This document shows, piece after piece, positions 37,483-48,779 of a DNA stretch of 64,000 bases. Made by a program: the position numbers and the translations under genes. Under the pieces are notes generated by a model. That model was given only the letters and a program-made list of their open reading frames with translations. It made no database searches and was not told the origin of the DNA. The stretch spans positions 80,484,333-80,548,332 of the forward strand of contig NW_026622764.1 in the NCBI RefSeq assembly GCF_023065955.2, given 5' to 3'. The stretch's first letter is position 1, and the number at the start of each line of letters is the position of its first letter. Origin of the DNA: Ursus arctos. Taxonomy: Eukaryota; Chordata; Mammalia; Carnivora; Ursidae.

Positions 37483-38672
37483 GGCTTCCCACGGAGACAG
37501 TTTTCCTGAGGTGCACACCCTATCCCAAATGGTTGTGGCAAGGTAAAGCAAATGCCCTCCACTTCTCTGGAAGAAACCACAGTGCCCAGCCATGTTCTAA
37601 GCCCTCCCATCCTCCCTGGGCTTCTGGCACCAGGAGTGAAAAGAGAGGAGCAGAGCACGGGGACCCGTTTGACAAAACCCGGCTTCCCACGGGAAAGTCT
37701 TTCTCCACGTGCAGACATGCTCCCAGGTGCCTGGGGCAAGGGGAAGGAAATGCCATACACTGACCTGGAAGAGACCACAGGGCCCAGGCACAGTCTGAAC
37801 CCTTCCCTCAACCCGGCGGTTTTGCTAGCAGGAGTTCAACCCCAACGAACACAGCCCGGAGACCCCTGGGTCAAAAACGGCTTCCGACGAACAATAGGTG
37901 CTTGCTGTGGAACACCTATCCCAAGTGGGAGTAGCCAGCTCAACAAAATGCCACACACCCAGGTGTAAGAAACAACATGGCCCAGGCATGGTCTAAGCCC
38001 CTCACCTCGTCCCTGTGCTTTGGGGAGCCGGAGGGACAGCCGAGGCCCACGGCCCTGAGACCCCTTTGCAAAAAGCCGGCTTCCCACGGAGACAGTTTTC
38101 CTGAGGTGCAGACCCTATCCCAAGTGGTTGTGGCAAGGTAAAGCAAATGCCCTCCACTTCTCTGGAAGAAACCACAGTGCCCAGCCATGTTCTAAGCCCT
38201 CCCATCCTCCCTGGGCTTCTGGCAGCAGGAGTGAAAAGAGAGGAGCAGAGCACTGGGACCCGTTTGAAAAAACCCGGCTTCCCACGGGAAAGTCTTTCTC
38301 CACGTGCAGACATGCTCCCAGGTGCCTGTGGCAAGGGGAAGGAAATGCCATACACTGACCTGGAAGAGACTACAGGGCCCAGGCACAGTCTGAACCCTTC
38401 CCTCAACCCGGCGGTTTTGCTAGCAGGAGTTCAACCCCAACGAACACAGCCCGAAGACCCCTGGGTCAAAAACGGCTTCCGACGAACAATAGGTGCTTGC
38501 TGTGGAACACCTATCCCAAGTGGGGGTAGCCAGCTCAACAAAATGCCACACACCCAGGTGTAAGAAACAACATTGCCCAGGCATGGTCTAAGCCCCTCAC
38601 CTCGTCCCTGTGCTTTGGGGAGCCGGAGGGACAGCCGAGGCCCACGGCCCTGAGACCCCTTTGCAAAAAGCC
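37483..38672. repeat. Local two-unit duplication, copy 1
   Basis: Unit 37483 carries two private changes, CCCAAATGGTTG and GGCACCAGGAGTG, and is followed by a TTTGAAAAAACCC unit (38078). The pair recurs at 39266-40454 at an offset of 1,783 bp. Confidence 0.85.
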
Positions 38673-39265
38673 GGCTTCCCACGGAGACAGTTTTCCTGAG
38701 GTGCACACCCTATCCCAAGTGGTTGTGGCAAGGTAAAGCAAATGCCCTCCACTTCTCTGGAAGAAACCACAGTGCCCAGCCATGTTTAGCCCTCCCATCC
38801 TCCCTGGGCTTCTGGCAGCAGGAGTGAAAAGAGAGGAGCAGAGCACGGGGACCCGTTTGACAAAACCCGGCTTCCCACGGGAAAGTCTTTCTCCACGTGC
38901 AGACATGCTCCCAGGTGCCTGTGGCAAGGGGAAGGAAATGCCATACACTGACCTGGAAGAGACCACAGGGCCCAGGCACAGTCTGAACCCTTCCTTCAAC
39001 CCGGCGGTTTTGCTAGCAGGAGTTCAACCCCAGCGAACACAGCCCAGAGACCCCTGGGTCAAAAACGGCTTCCGACGAACAATAGGTGCTTGCTGTGGAA
39101 CACCTATCCCAAGTGGGGGTAGCCAGCTCAACAAAATGCCACACACCCAGGTGTAAGAAACAACATTGCCCAGGCATGGTCTAAGCCCCTCACCTCGTCC
39201 CTGTGCTTTGGGGAGCCGGAGGGACAGCCGAGGCACACGGCCCTGAGACCCCTTTGCAAAAAGCC
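38673..39265. repeat. 593-bp unit with 2-bp deletion in subunit A
   Basis: GTTCTAAGCCC is shortened to GTTTAGCCC near 38,786. The unit also has AGCCCAGAGACCCC in B. It lies between the two copies of the local duplication. It is otherwise of the 36888 type (CAACCCCAGCGAAC, CCTTCAACCC). Confidence 0.85.
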
Positions 39266-40454
39266 GGCTTCCCACGGAGACAGTTTTCCTGAGGTGCACA
39301 CCCTATCCCAAATGGTTGTGGCAAGGTAAAGCAAATGCCCTCCACTTCTCTGGAAGAAACCACAGTGCCCAGCCATGTTCTAAGCCCTCCCATCCTCCCT
39401 GGGCTTCTGGCACCAGGAGTGAAAAGAGAGGAGCAGAGCACGGGGACCCGTTTGACAAAACCCGGCTTCCCACGGGAAAGTCTTTCTCCACGTGCAGACA
39501 TGCTCCCAGGTGCCTGGGGCAAGGGGAAGGAAATGCCATACACTGACCTGGAAGAGACCACAGGGCCCAGGCACAGTCTGAACCCTTCCCTCAACCCGGC
39601 GGTTTTGCTAGCAGGAGTTCAACCCCAACGAACACAGCCCGGAGACCCCTGGGTCAAAAACGGCTTCCGACGAACAATAGGTGCTTGCTGTGGAACACCT
39701 ATCCCAAGTGGGAGTAGCCAGCTCAACAAAATGCCACACACCCAGGTGTAAGAAACAACATGGCCCAGGCATGGTCTAAGCCCCTCACCTCGTCCCTGTG
39801 CTTTGGGGAGCCGGAGGGACAGCCGAGGCCCACGGCCCTGAGACCCCTTTGCAAAAAGCCGGCTTCCCACGGAGACAGTTTTCCTGAGGTGCACACCCTA
39901 TCCCAAGTGGTTGTGGCAAGGTAAAGCAAATGCCCTCCACTTCTCTGGAAGAAACCACAGTGCCCAGCCATGTTCTAAGCCCTCCCATCCTCCCTGGGCT
40001 TCTGGCAGCAGGAGTGAAAAGAGAGGAGCAGAGCACTGGGACCCGTTTGAAAAAACCCGGCTTCCCACGGGAAAGTCTTTCTCCACGTGCAGACATGCTC
40101 CCAGGTGCCTGTGGCAAGGGGAAGGAAATGCCATACACTGACCTGGAAGAGACTACAGGGCCCAGGCACAGTCTGAACCCTTCCCTCAACCCGGCGGTTT
40201 TGCTAGCAGGAGTTCAACCCCAACGAACACAGCCCGAAGACCCCTGGGTCAAAAACGGCTTCCGACGAACAATAGGTGCTTGCTGTGGAACACCTATCCC
40301 AAGTGGGGGTAGCCAGCTCAACAAAATGCCACACACCCAGGTGTAAGAAACAACATTGCCCAGGCATGGTCTAAACCCCTCACCTCGTCCCTGTGCTTTG
40401 GGGAGCCGGAGGGACAGCCGAGGCACACGGCCCTGAGACCCCTTTGAAAAAGCC
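39266..40454. repeat. Local two-unit duplication, copy 2
   Basis: This is the second copy of 37483-38672, keeping both private changes (CCCAAATGGTTG near 39,309, GGCACCAGGAGTG near 39,413). It leads directly into the segment that parallels 4548-6331. Confidence 0.85.
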
Positions 40455-42237
40455 GGCTTCCCACGGAAACAGTTTTCCTGAGGTGCACACCCTATCCCAA
40501 GTGGTTGTGGCAAGGTAAAGCAAATGCCCTCCACTTCTCTGGAAGAAACCACAGTGCCCAGCCATGTTCTAAGCCCTCCCATCCTCCCTGGGCTTCTGGC
40601 AGCAGGAGTGAAAAGAGAGGAGCAGAGCACGGGGACCCGTTTGACAAAAACCGGCTTCCCACGGGAAAGTCTTTCTCCACGTGCAGACATGCTCCCAGGT
40701 GCCTGGGGCACGGAGAAGGAAATGCCATACACTACCTGGAAGAGACCACAGGGCCCAGGCACAGTCTGAACACTTCCTTCAACCCGGCGGGTTTGCTAGC
40801 AGGAGTTCAACCCCAACGAACACAGCCCGGAGACCCCTGGGGCAAAAACGACTTCCGACGAACAATAGGTGCTTGCTGTGGAACACCTATCCCAAGTGGG
40901 GGTAGCCAGCTCAACAAAATGCCACACACCCAGGTGTAAGAAACAACATTGCCCAGGCATGGTCTAAGCCCCTCACCTCGTCCCTGTGCTTTGGGGAGCC
41001 GGAGGGACAGCCGAGGCCCACGGCCCTGAGACCCCTTTGCAAAAAGCCGGCTTCCCACGGAGACAGTTTTCCTGAGGTGCACACCCTATCCCAAGTGGTT
41101 GTGGCAAGGTAAAGCAAATGCCCTCCACTTCTCTGGAAGAAACCACAGTGCCCAGCCATGTTCTAAGCCCTCCCATCCTCCCTGGGCTTCTGGCAGCAGG
41201 AGTGAAAAGAGAGGAGCAGAGCACTGGGACACGTTTGACAAAACCCGGCTTCTCACGGGAAAGTCTTTCTCCACGTGCAGACATGCTCCCAGGTGCCTGG
41301 GGCAAGGGGAAGGAAATGCCATACACTGACCTGGAAGAGACCACAGGGCCCAGGCACAGTCTGAACCCTTCCCTCAACCCGGCGGTTTTGCTAGCAGGAG
41401 TTCAACCCCAACAAACACAGCCCGAAGACCCCTGGGTCAAAAACGGCTTCCGACGAACAATAGGTGCTTGCTGTGGAACACCTATCCCAAGTGGGGGTAG
41501 CCAGCTCAACAAAATGCCACACACCCCGGTGTAAGAAACAACATTGCCCAGGCATGGTCTAAGCCCCTCACCTCGTCCCTGTGCTTTGGGGAGCCGGAGG
41601 GACAGCCGAGGCACACGGCCCTGAGACCCCTTTGAAAAAGCCGGCTTCCCACGGAAACAGTTTTCCTGAGGTGCACACCCTATCCCAAGTGGTTGTGGCA
41701 AGGTAAAGCAAATGCCCTCCACTTCTCTGGAAGAAACCACAGTGCCCAGCCATGTTCTAAGCCCTCCCATCCTCCCTGGGCTTCTGGCAGCAGGAGTGAA
41801 AAGAGAGGAGCAGAGCACGGGGACCCGTTTGACAAAACCCGGCTTCGCACGGGAAAGTCTTTCTCCACGTGCAGACATGCTCCCAGGTGCCTGGGGCAAG
41901 GGGAAGGAAATGCCATACACTGACCTGGAAGAGACCACAGGGCCCAGGCACAGTCTGAACCCTTCCCTCAACCCGGCGGGTTTGCTAGCAGGAGTTCAAC
42001 CCCAACGAACACAGCCCGGAGACCCCTGGGGCAAAAACAGCTTCCGACGTACTGTAGGTGCTTGCTGTGGAACACCTATCCCAAGTGGGGGTAGCCAGCT
42101 CAACAAAATGCCACACACCCAGGTGTAAGAAACAACATTGCCCAGGCATGGTCTAAGCCCCTCACCTCGTCCCTGTGCTTTGGGGAGCCGGAGGGACAGC
42201 CGAGGCCCACGGCCCTGAGACCCCTTTGCAAAAAGCC
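39861..42237. repeat. Partial third relative of the early block (3954-6331)
   Basis: Units 39861, 40455, 41049 and 41643 line up with 3954, 4548, 5143 and 5737 at an offset of about 35,907 bp. Shared markers are TTTGAAAAAACCC and GAGACTACAGG, then CTAAACCCCTC and ACGACTTCCGACG, then ACACCCCGGTGTAAG, and the shortened TTTGAAAAAGCC tracts. Private changes such as GGGCACGGAGAAGG and the one-base deletion CACTACCTGG near 40,733 show that it is older than the 13,305-bp duplication. Confidence 0.75.
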
Positions 42238-45200
42238 GGCTTCCCACAGAGACAGTTTTCCTGAGGTGCAGACCCTATCCCAAGTGGTTGTGGCAAGGTA
42301 AAGCAAATGCCCTCCACTTCTCTGGAAGAAACCACAATGCCCAGCCATGTTCTAAGCCCTCCCATCTTCCCTGGGCTTCTGGCAGCAGGAGTGAAAAGAG
42401 AGGAGCAGAGCACTGGGACCCGTTTGACAAAACCCGGCTTTCCACGGGAAAGTCTTTCTCCACGTGCAGACATGCTCCCAGGTGCCTGGGGCAAGGGGAA
42501 GGAAATGCCATACACTGACCTGGAAGAGACCACAGGGCCCAGGCACAGTCTGAACCCTTCCCTCAACCCGGCGGTTTTGCTAGCAGGAGTTCAACCCCAA
42601 TGAACACAGCCCGGAGACCCCTGGGGCAAAAACGACTTCCGACGATCAATAGGTGCTTGCTGTGGAACACCTATCCCAAGTGGGGGAAGCCAGCTCAACA
42701 AAATGCCACACACCCAGGTGTAAGAAACAACATTGCCCAGGCATGGTCTAAGCCCCTCACCTCGTCCCTGTGCTTTGGGGAGCCGGAGGGACAGCCGAGG
42801 CCCACGGCCCTGAGACCCCTTTGCAAAAAGCCGGCTTCCCACGGAGACAGTTTTCCTGAGGTGCAGACGCTATCCCAAGTGGTTGTGGCAAGGTAAAGCA
42901 AATGCCCTCCACTTCTCTGGAAGAAACCACAGTGCCCAGCCATGTTCTAAGCCCTCCCATCCTCCCTGGGCTTCTGGCAGCAGGAGTGAAAAGAGAGGAG
43001 CAGAGCACTGGGACCCGTTTGACAAAACCCGGCTTCCCACGGGAAAGTCTTTCTCCACGTGCAGACATGCTCCCAGGTGCCTGGGGCAAGGGGAAGGAAA
43101 TGCCATACACTGACCTGGAAGAGACCACAGGGCCCAGGCACAGTCTGAACCCTTCCCTCAACCCGGCGGTTTTGCTAGCAGGAGTTCAACCCCAACGAAC
43201 ACAGCCCGGAGACCCCTGAAGCAAAAACGGCTTCCGACGAACAATAGGCGCTTGCTGTGGAAAACCAATCCCAAGAGGGGGTGGCCAGCTCAACAAAATG
43301 CCTCACACCCAGGTGTAAGAAACAACATTGCCCAGGCATGGTCTAAGCCCCTCACCTCGTCCCTGTGCTTTGGGGAGCCGGAGGGACAGCCGAGGCCCAC
43401 GGCATTGAAACCCCTTGGCAAAAAGCCGGCTTCCCACGGAGACAGTTTTCCTGAGGTGCAGACCCTATCCCAAGTGGTTGTGGCAAGGTAAAGCAAATGC
43501 CCTCCACTTCTCTGGAAGAAACCACAGTGCCCAGCCATGTTCTAAGCCCTCCCATCCTCCCTGGGCTTCTGGCAGCAGGAGTGAAAAGAGAGGAGCAGAG
43601 CGCTGGGACCCGTTTGACAAAACCCGGCTTCCCACGGGAAAGTCTTTCTCCACGTGCAGACATGCTCCCAGGTGCCTGGGGCAAGGGGAAGGAAATGCCA
43701 TACACTGACCTGGAAGAGACCACAGGGCCCAGGCACAGTCTGAACCCTTCCCTCAACCCGGCGGTTTTGCTAGCAGGATTTCAACCCCAACTAACGCAGT
43801 CCGAAGACCCCTGGGGCAAAAACGGGTTCCGACGAACAATAGGTGCTTGCTGTGGAACACCTACCCAATTGGGGGTAGCCAGCTCAACAAAATGCCACAC
43901 ACCCAGGTGTAAGAAACAACATTGCCCAGGCATGGTCTAAGCCCCTCACCTCGTCCATGTGCTTTGGAGAGCCGGAGGGACAGCCGAGGCACACGGCCCT
44001 GAGACCCCTTTGCAAAAAGCCGGCTTCCCACGGAGACAGTTTTCCTGAGGTGCACACCCTATCCCAAGTGGTTGTGGCAAGGTAAAGCAAATGCCCTCCA
44101 CTTCTCTGGAAGAAACCACAGTGCCCAGCCATGTTCTAAGCCCTCCCATCCTCCCTTGGCTTCTGGCAGCAGGAGTGAAAAGAGAGGAACAGAGCACTGG
44201 GACCCGTTTGAAAAACCCGGCTTCCCACGGGAAAGTCTTTCTCCACGTGCAGACATGCTCCCAGGTGCCTGGGGCAAGGGGAAGGAAATGCCATACACTG
44301 ACCTGGAAGAGACCACAGGGCCCAGGCACAGTCTGAACCCTTCCCTCAACCCGGCGGTTTTGCTAGCAGGAGTTCAACCCCAACGAACACACCCCGGAGA
44401 CCCCTGGGGCAAAAACGGCTTCCGACGATCAATAGGTGCTTGCTGTGGAACACCTATCCCAAGTGGGGGAAGCCAGCTCAACAAAATGCCACACACCCAG
44501 GTGTAAGAAACAACATTGCCCAGGCATGGTCTAAGCCCCTCACCTCGTCCCTGTGCTTTGGGGAGCCGGAGGGACAGCCGAGGCCCACGGCCCTGAGACC
44601 CCTTTGCAAAAAGCCGGCTTCCCACGGAGACAGTTTTCCTGAGGTGCAGACCCTATCCCAAGTGGTTGTGGCAAGGTAAAGCAAATGCCCTCCACTTCTC
44701 TGGAAGAAACCACAATGCCCAGCCATGTTCTAAGCCCTCCCATCCTCCCTGGGCTTCTGGCAGCAGGAGTGAAAAGAGAGGAGCAGAGCACTGGGACCCG
44801 TTTGACAAAACCCGGCTTTCCACGGGAAAGTCTTTCTCCACGTGCAGACATGCTCCCAGGTGCCTGGGGCAAGGGGAAGGAAATGCCATACACTGACCTG
44901 GAAGAGACCACAGGGCCCAGGCACAGTCTGAACCCTTCCCTCAACCCGGCGGTTTTGCTAGCAGGAGTTCAACCCCAACGAACACAGCCCGGAGACCCCT
45001 GGGGCAAAAACGGCTTCCGACGAACAATAGGTGCTTGCTGTGGAACACCTATCCCAAGTGGGGGAAGCCAGCTCAACAAAATGCCACACACCCAGGTGTA
45101 AGAAACAACATTGCCCAGTCATGGTCTAAGCCCCTCACCTCGTCCCTGTGCTTTGGGGAGCCGGAGGGACAGCCGAGGCCCACGGCCCTGAGACCCCTTT

Positions 45201-45805
45201 GCAAAAAGCCGGCTTCCCACGGAGACAGTTTTCCTGAGGTGCAGACCCTATCCCAAGTGGTTGTGGCAAGGTAAAGCAAATGCCCTCCACTTCTCTGGAA
45301 GAAACCACAGTGCCCAGCCATGTTCTAAGCCCTCCCATCCTCCCTGGGCTTCTGGCAGCAGGAGTGAAAAGAGAGGAGCAGAGCACTGGGACCCGTTTGA
45401 CAAAACCCGGCTTCCCACGGGAAAGTCTTTCTCCACGTGCAGACATGCTCCCAGGTGCCTGTGGCAAGGGGAAGGAAATGCCATACACTGACCTGGAAGA
45501 GACCACAGGGCCCAGGCACAGTCTGAACCCTTCCCTCAACCCGGCGGTTTTGCTAGCAGGATTTCAACCCCAACGAATGCAGTCCGAAGACCCCTGGGGC
45601 AAAAACGGCTTCCGACGAACAATAGGTGCTTGCTGTGGAACACATATCCCAAGTGGGGGTGGCCAGCTCAACAAAATGCCACACACCCAGGTGTAAGAAA
45701 CAACATTGCCCAGGCATGGTCTAAGCCCCTCACCTCGTCCCTGTGCTTTGGGGAGCCGGAGGGACAGCCGAGGCCCACGGCCCTGAGACCCCATTGCAAA
45801 AAGCC
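42238..45805. repeat. Zone 5 start: six variable units of the second subfamily
   Basis: Units 42238, 42833, 43428, 44022, 44616 and 45211 introduce the variants that dominate the rest of the window: GACGATCAATAGG with GGGGGAAGCC (42238, 44022), CCTGAAGCAAAAACGG with AATAGGCGCTTGC and CCAATCCCAAGAGG (42833), GGCATTGAAACCCCTTGG near 43,402, and ACAATGCCCAGCC in A (42238, 44616). Units 43428 and 45211 share GGATTTCAACCCC and CAGTCCGAAGACC in B. Order is irregular, with no complete pentamer. Confidence 0.82.
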
Positions 45806-48779
45806 GGCTTCCCACGGAGACAGTTTTCCTGAGGTGCAGACCCTATCCCAAGTGGTTGTGGCAAGGTAAAGCAAATGCCCTCCACTTCTCTGGAAGAAAC
45901 CACAGTGCCCAGCCATGTTCTAAGCCCTCCCATCCTCCCTGGGCTTCTGGCAGCAGGAGTGAAAAGAGAGGAGCAGAGCACTGGGACCCGTTTGACAAAA
46001 CCCGGCTTCCCACGGGAAAGTCTTTCTCCACGTGCAGACATGCTCCCAAGTGCCTGGGGCAAGGGGAAGGAAATGCCATACACTGACCTGGAAGAGACCA
46101 CAGGGCCCAGGCACAGTCTGAACCCTTCCCTCAACCCGGCGGTTTTGCTAGCAGGAGTTCAACCCCAACGAACACAGCCCGGAGACCCCTGAAGCAAAAA
46201 CGGCTTCCGACGAACAATAGGCGCTTGCTGTGGAAAACCAATCCCAAGAGGGGGTAGCCAGCTCAACAAAATGCCACACACCCAGGTGTAAGAAACAACA
46301 TTGCCCAGGCATGGTCTAAGCCCCTCACCTCGTCCCTGTGCTTTGGGGAGCCGGAGGGACACCCGAGGCCCACGGCCCTGAGACCCCTTTGCAAAAAGCC
46401 GGCTTCCCACGGAAACAGTTTTCCTGAGGTGCAGACCCTATCCCAAGTGGTTGTGGCAAGGTAAAGCAAATGCCCTCCACTTCTCTTGAAGACACCACAG
46501 TGCCCAGCCATGTTCTAAGCCCTCCCATCCTCCCTGGGCTTCTGGCAGCAAGAGGGAAAAGAGAGGAGCAGAGCACTGGGACCCGTTTGACAAAACCTGG
46601 CTTCCCACGGGAAAGTCTTTCTCCACGTGCAGACATGCTCCCAGGTGCCTGGGGCAAGGGGAAGGAAATGCCATACACTGACCTGGAAGAGACCACAGGG
46701 CCCAGGCACAGTCTGAACACTTCCCTCAATCCGGCGGTTTTGCTAGCAGGAGTTCAACCCCAACGAACACAGCCCGGAGACCCCTGGGGCAAAAACGACT
46801 TCCGACGTACAGTAGGTGCTTGCTGTGGAACACCTATCCCAAGTGGGGGTAGCCAGCTCAACAAAATGCCACACACCCAGGTGTAAGAAACAACATTGCC
46901 CAGGCATGGTTTAAGCCCCTCACCTCGTCCCTGTGCTTTGGGGAGCCGGAGGGACAGCCGAGGCCCACGGCCCTGAGACCCCTTTGCAAAAAGCCGGCTT
47001 CCCACGGAGACAGTTTTCCTGAGGTGCAGACCCTATCCCAAGTGGTTGTGGCAAGGTAAAGCAAATGCCCTCCACTTCTCTGGAAGAAACCACAGTGCCC
47101 AGCCATGTTCTAAGCCCTCCCATCCTCCCTGGGCTTCTGGCAGCAGGAGTGAAAAGAGAGGAGCAGAGCACTGGGACCCGTTTGACAAAACCCGGCTTCC
47201 CACGGGAAAGTCTTTCTCCACGTGCAGACATGCTCCCAGGTGCCTGGGGCAAGGGGAAGGAAATGCCATACACTGACCTGGAAGAGACCACAGGGCCCAG
47301 GCACAGTCTGAACCCTTCCCTCAACCAGGCGGTTTTGCTAGCAGGAGTTCAACCCCAACGAACACAGCCCGGAGACCCCTGGGGCAAAAACGGCTTCCGA
47401 CGAACAATAGGCGCTTGCTGTGGAAAACCAATCCCAAGAGGGGGTGGCCAGCTCAACAAAATGCCACACACCCAGGTGTAAGAAACAACATTGCCCAGGC
47501 ATGGTCTAAGCCCCTCACCTCGTCCCTGTGCTTTGGGGAGCCGGAGGGACACCCGAGGCCCACGGCCCTGAGACCCCTTTGCAAAAAGCCGGCTTCCCAC
47601 GGAGACAGTTTTCCTGAGGTGCACACCCTATCCCAAGTGGTTGTGGCAAGGTAAAGCAAATGCCCTCCACTTCTCTGGAAGAAACCACAGTGCCCAGCCA
47701 TGTTCTAAGCCCTCCCATCCTCCCTGGGCTTCTGGCAGCAGGAGTGAAAAGAGAGGAGGAGAGCACTGGGACCCGTTTGACAAAACCCGGATTCCCACGG
47801 GAAAGTCTTTCTCCACGTGCAGACATGCTCCCAGGTGCCTGGGGCAAGGGGAAGGAAATGCCATACACTGACCTGGAAGAGACCACAGGGCCCAGGCACA
47901 GTGTGAACCCTTCCCTCAACCCGGCGGTTTTGCTAGCAGGAGTTCAACCCCAACGAACATAGCCCGGAGACCCCTGGGGCAAAAACAGCTTCTGACGAAC
48001 AATAGGTGCTTGCTGTTGAACTCCTATCCCAAGTGGGGGTAGCCAGCTCAACAAAATGCCACACACCCAGGTGTAAGAAACAACATTGCCCAGGCATGGT
48101 CTAAGCCCCTCACCTCGTCCCTGTGCTTTGGGCAGCCGGAGGGACAGCCGAGGCCCACGGCATTGAGACCCCTTGGCAAAAAGCCGGCTTCCCACGGAGA
48201 GAGTTTTCCTGAGTTGCAGACCCTATCCCAAGTGGTTGTGGCAAGGTAAAGCAAATGCCCTCCACTTCTCTGGAAGAAACCACAGTGCCCAGCCATGTTC
48301 TAAGCCCTCCCATCCTCCCTGGGCTTCTGGCAGCAGGAGTGAAAAGAGAGGAGCAGAGCACTGGGACCCGTTTTTAAAACCCGGCTTCCCACGGGAAAGT
48401 CTTTCTCCACGTGCAGACATGCTCCCAGGTGCCTGGGGCAAGGGGAAGGAAATGCCATACACTGACCTGGAAGAGACCACAGGGCCCAGGCACAGTCTGA
48501 ACACTTCCCTCAACCCGGCGGGTTTGCTAGCAGGAGTTCAACCCCAACGAACACAGCCCGGAGACCCCTGGGGCAAAAACGGCTTCCGACGATCAATAGG
48601 TGCTTGCTGTGGAACACCTATCCCAAGTGGGGGAAGCCAGCTCAACAAAATGCCACACACCCAGGTGTAAGAAACAACATTGCCCAGGCATGGTCTAAGC
48701 CCCTCACCTCGTCCCTGTGCTTTGGGGAGCCGGAGGGACAGCCGAGGCCCACGGCCCTGAGACCCCTTTGCAAAAAGCC
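45806..48779. repeat. Pentamer higher-order repeat Q-R-S-T-U, copy 1 (2,974 bp)
   Basis: Types are set mainly by the first ~70 bp of subunit C. Q (45806): CCTGAAGC, AGGCGCTTGC, GAGGGGGTAGCC. R (46401): ACGACTTCCGACGTACAGTAGG is its C start, with TTCTCTTGAAG and AGCAAGAGGG in A. S (46996): CTCAACCAGG in B and GAGGGGGTGGCC in C. T (47591): ACATAGCCCGG, CAGCTTCTGACG, GTTGAACTCC. U (48186): CCGTTTTTAAAACCC in A, GACGATCAATAGG and GGGGGAAGCC in C. R here has the rare GAAGACACC, shared only with unit 57703. Confidence 0.85.

Larger units (their letters stand above)
32724..42237. repeat. Zone 4: 16 mixed units
   Basis: Sixteen units (starts 32724 to 41643) without a single regular higher-order period. 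Units 35698 and 36888 are near-copies 1,190 bp apart. Unit 34509 is type X. Units 34509 and 36888 have AGCTCAAAAAAATGCC in C where most units have AGCTCAACAAAATGCC. The last four units (39861-42237) parallel 3954-6331. Unit 41643 ends with a C subunit (GACGTACTGTAGG) that already resembles the 42-64 kb type. Confidence 0.82.
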
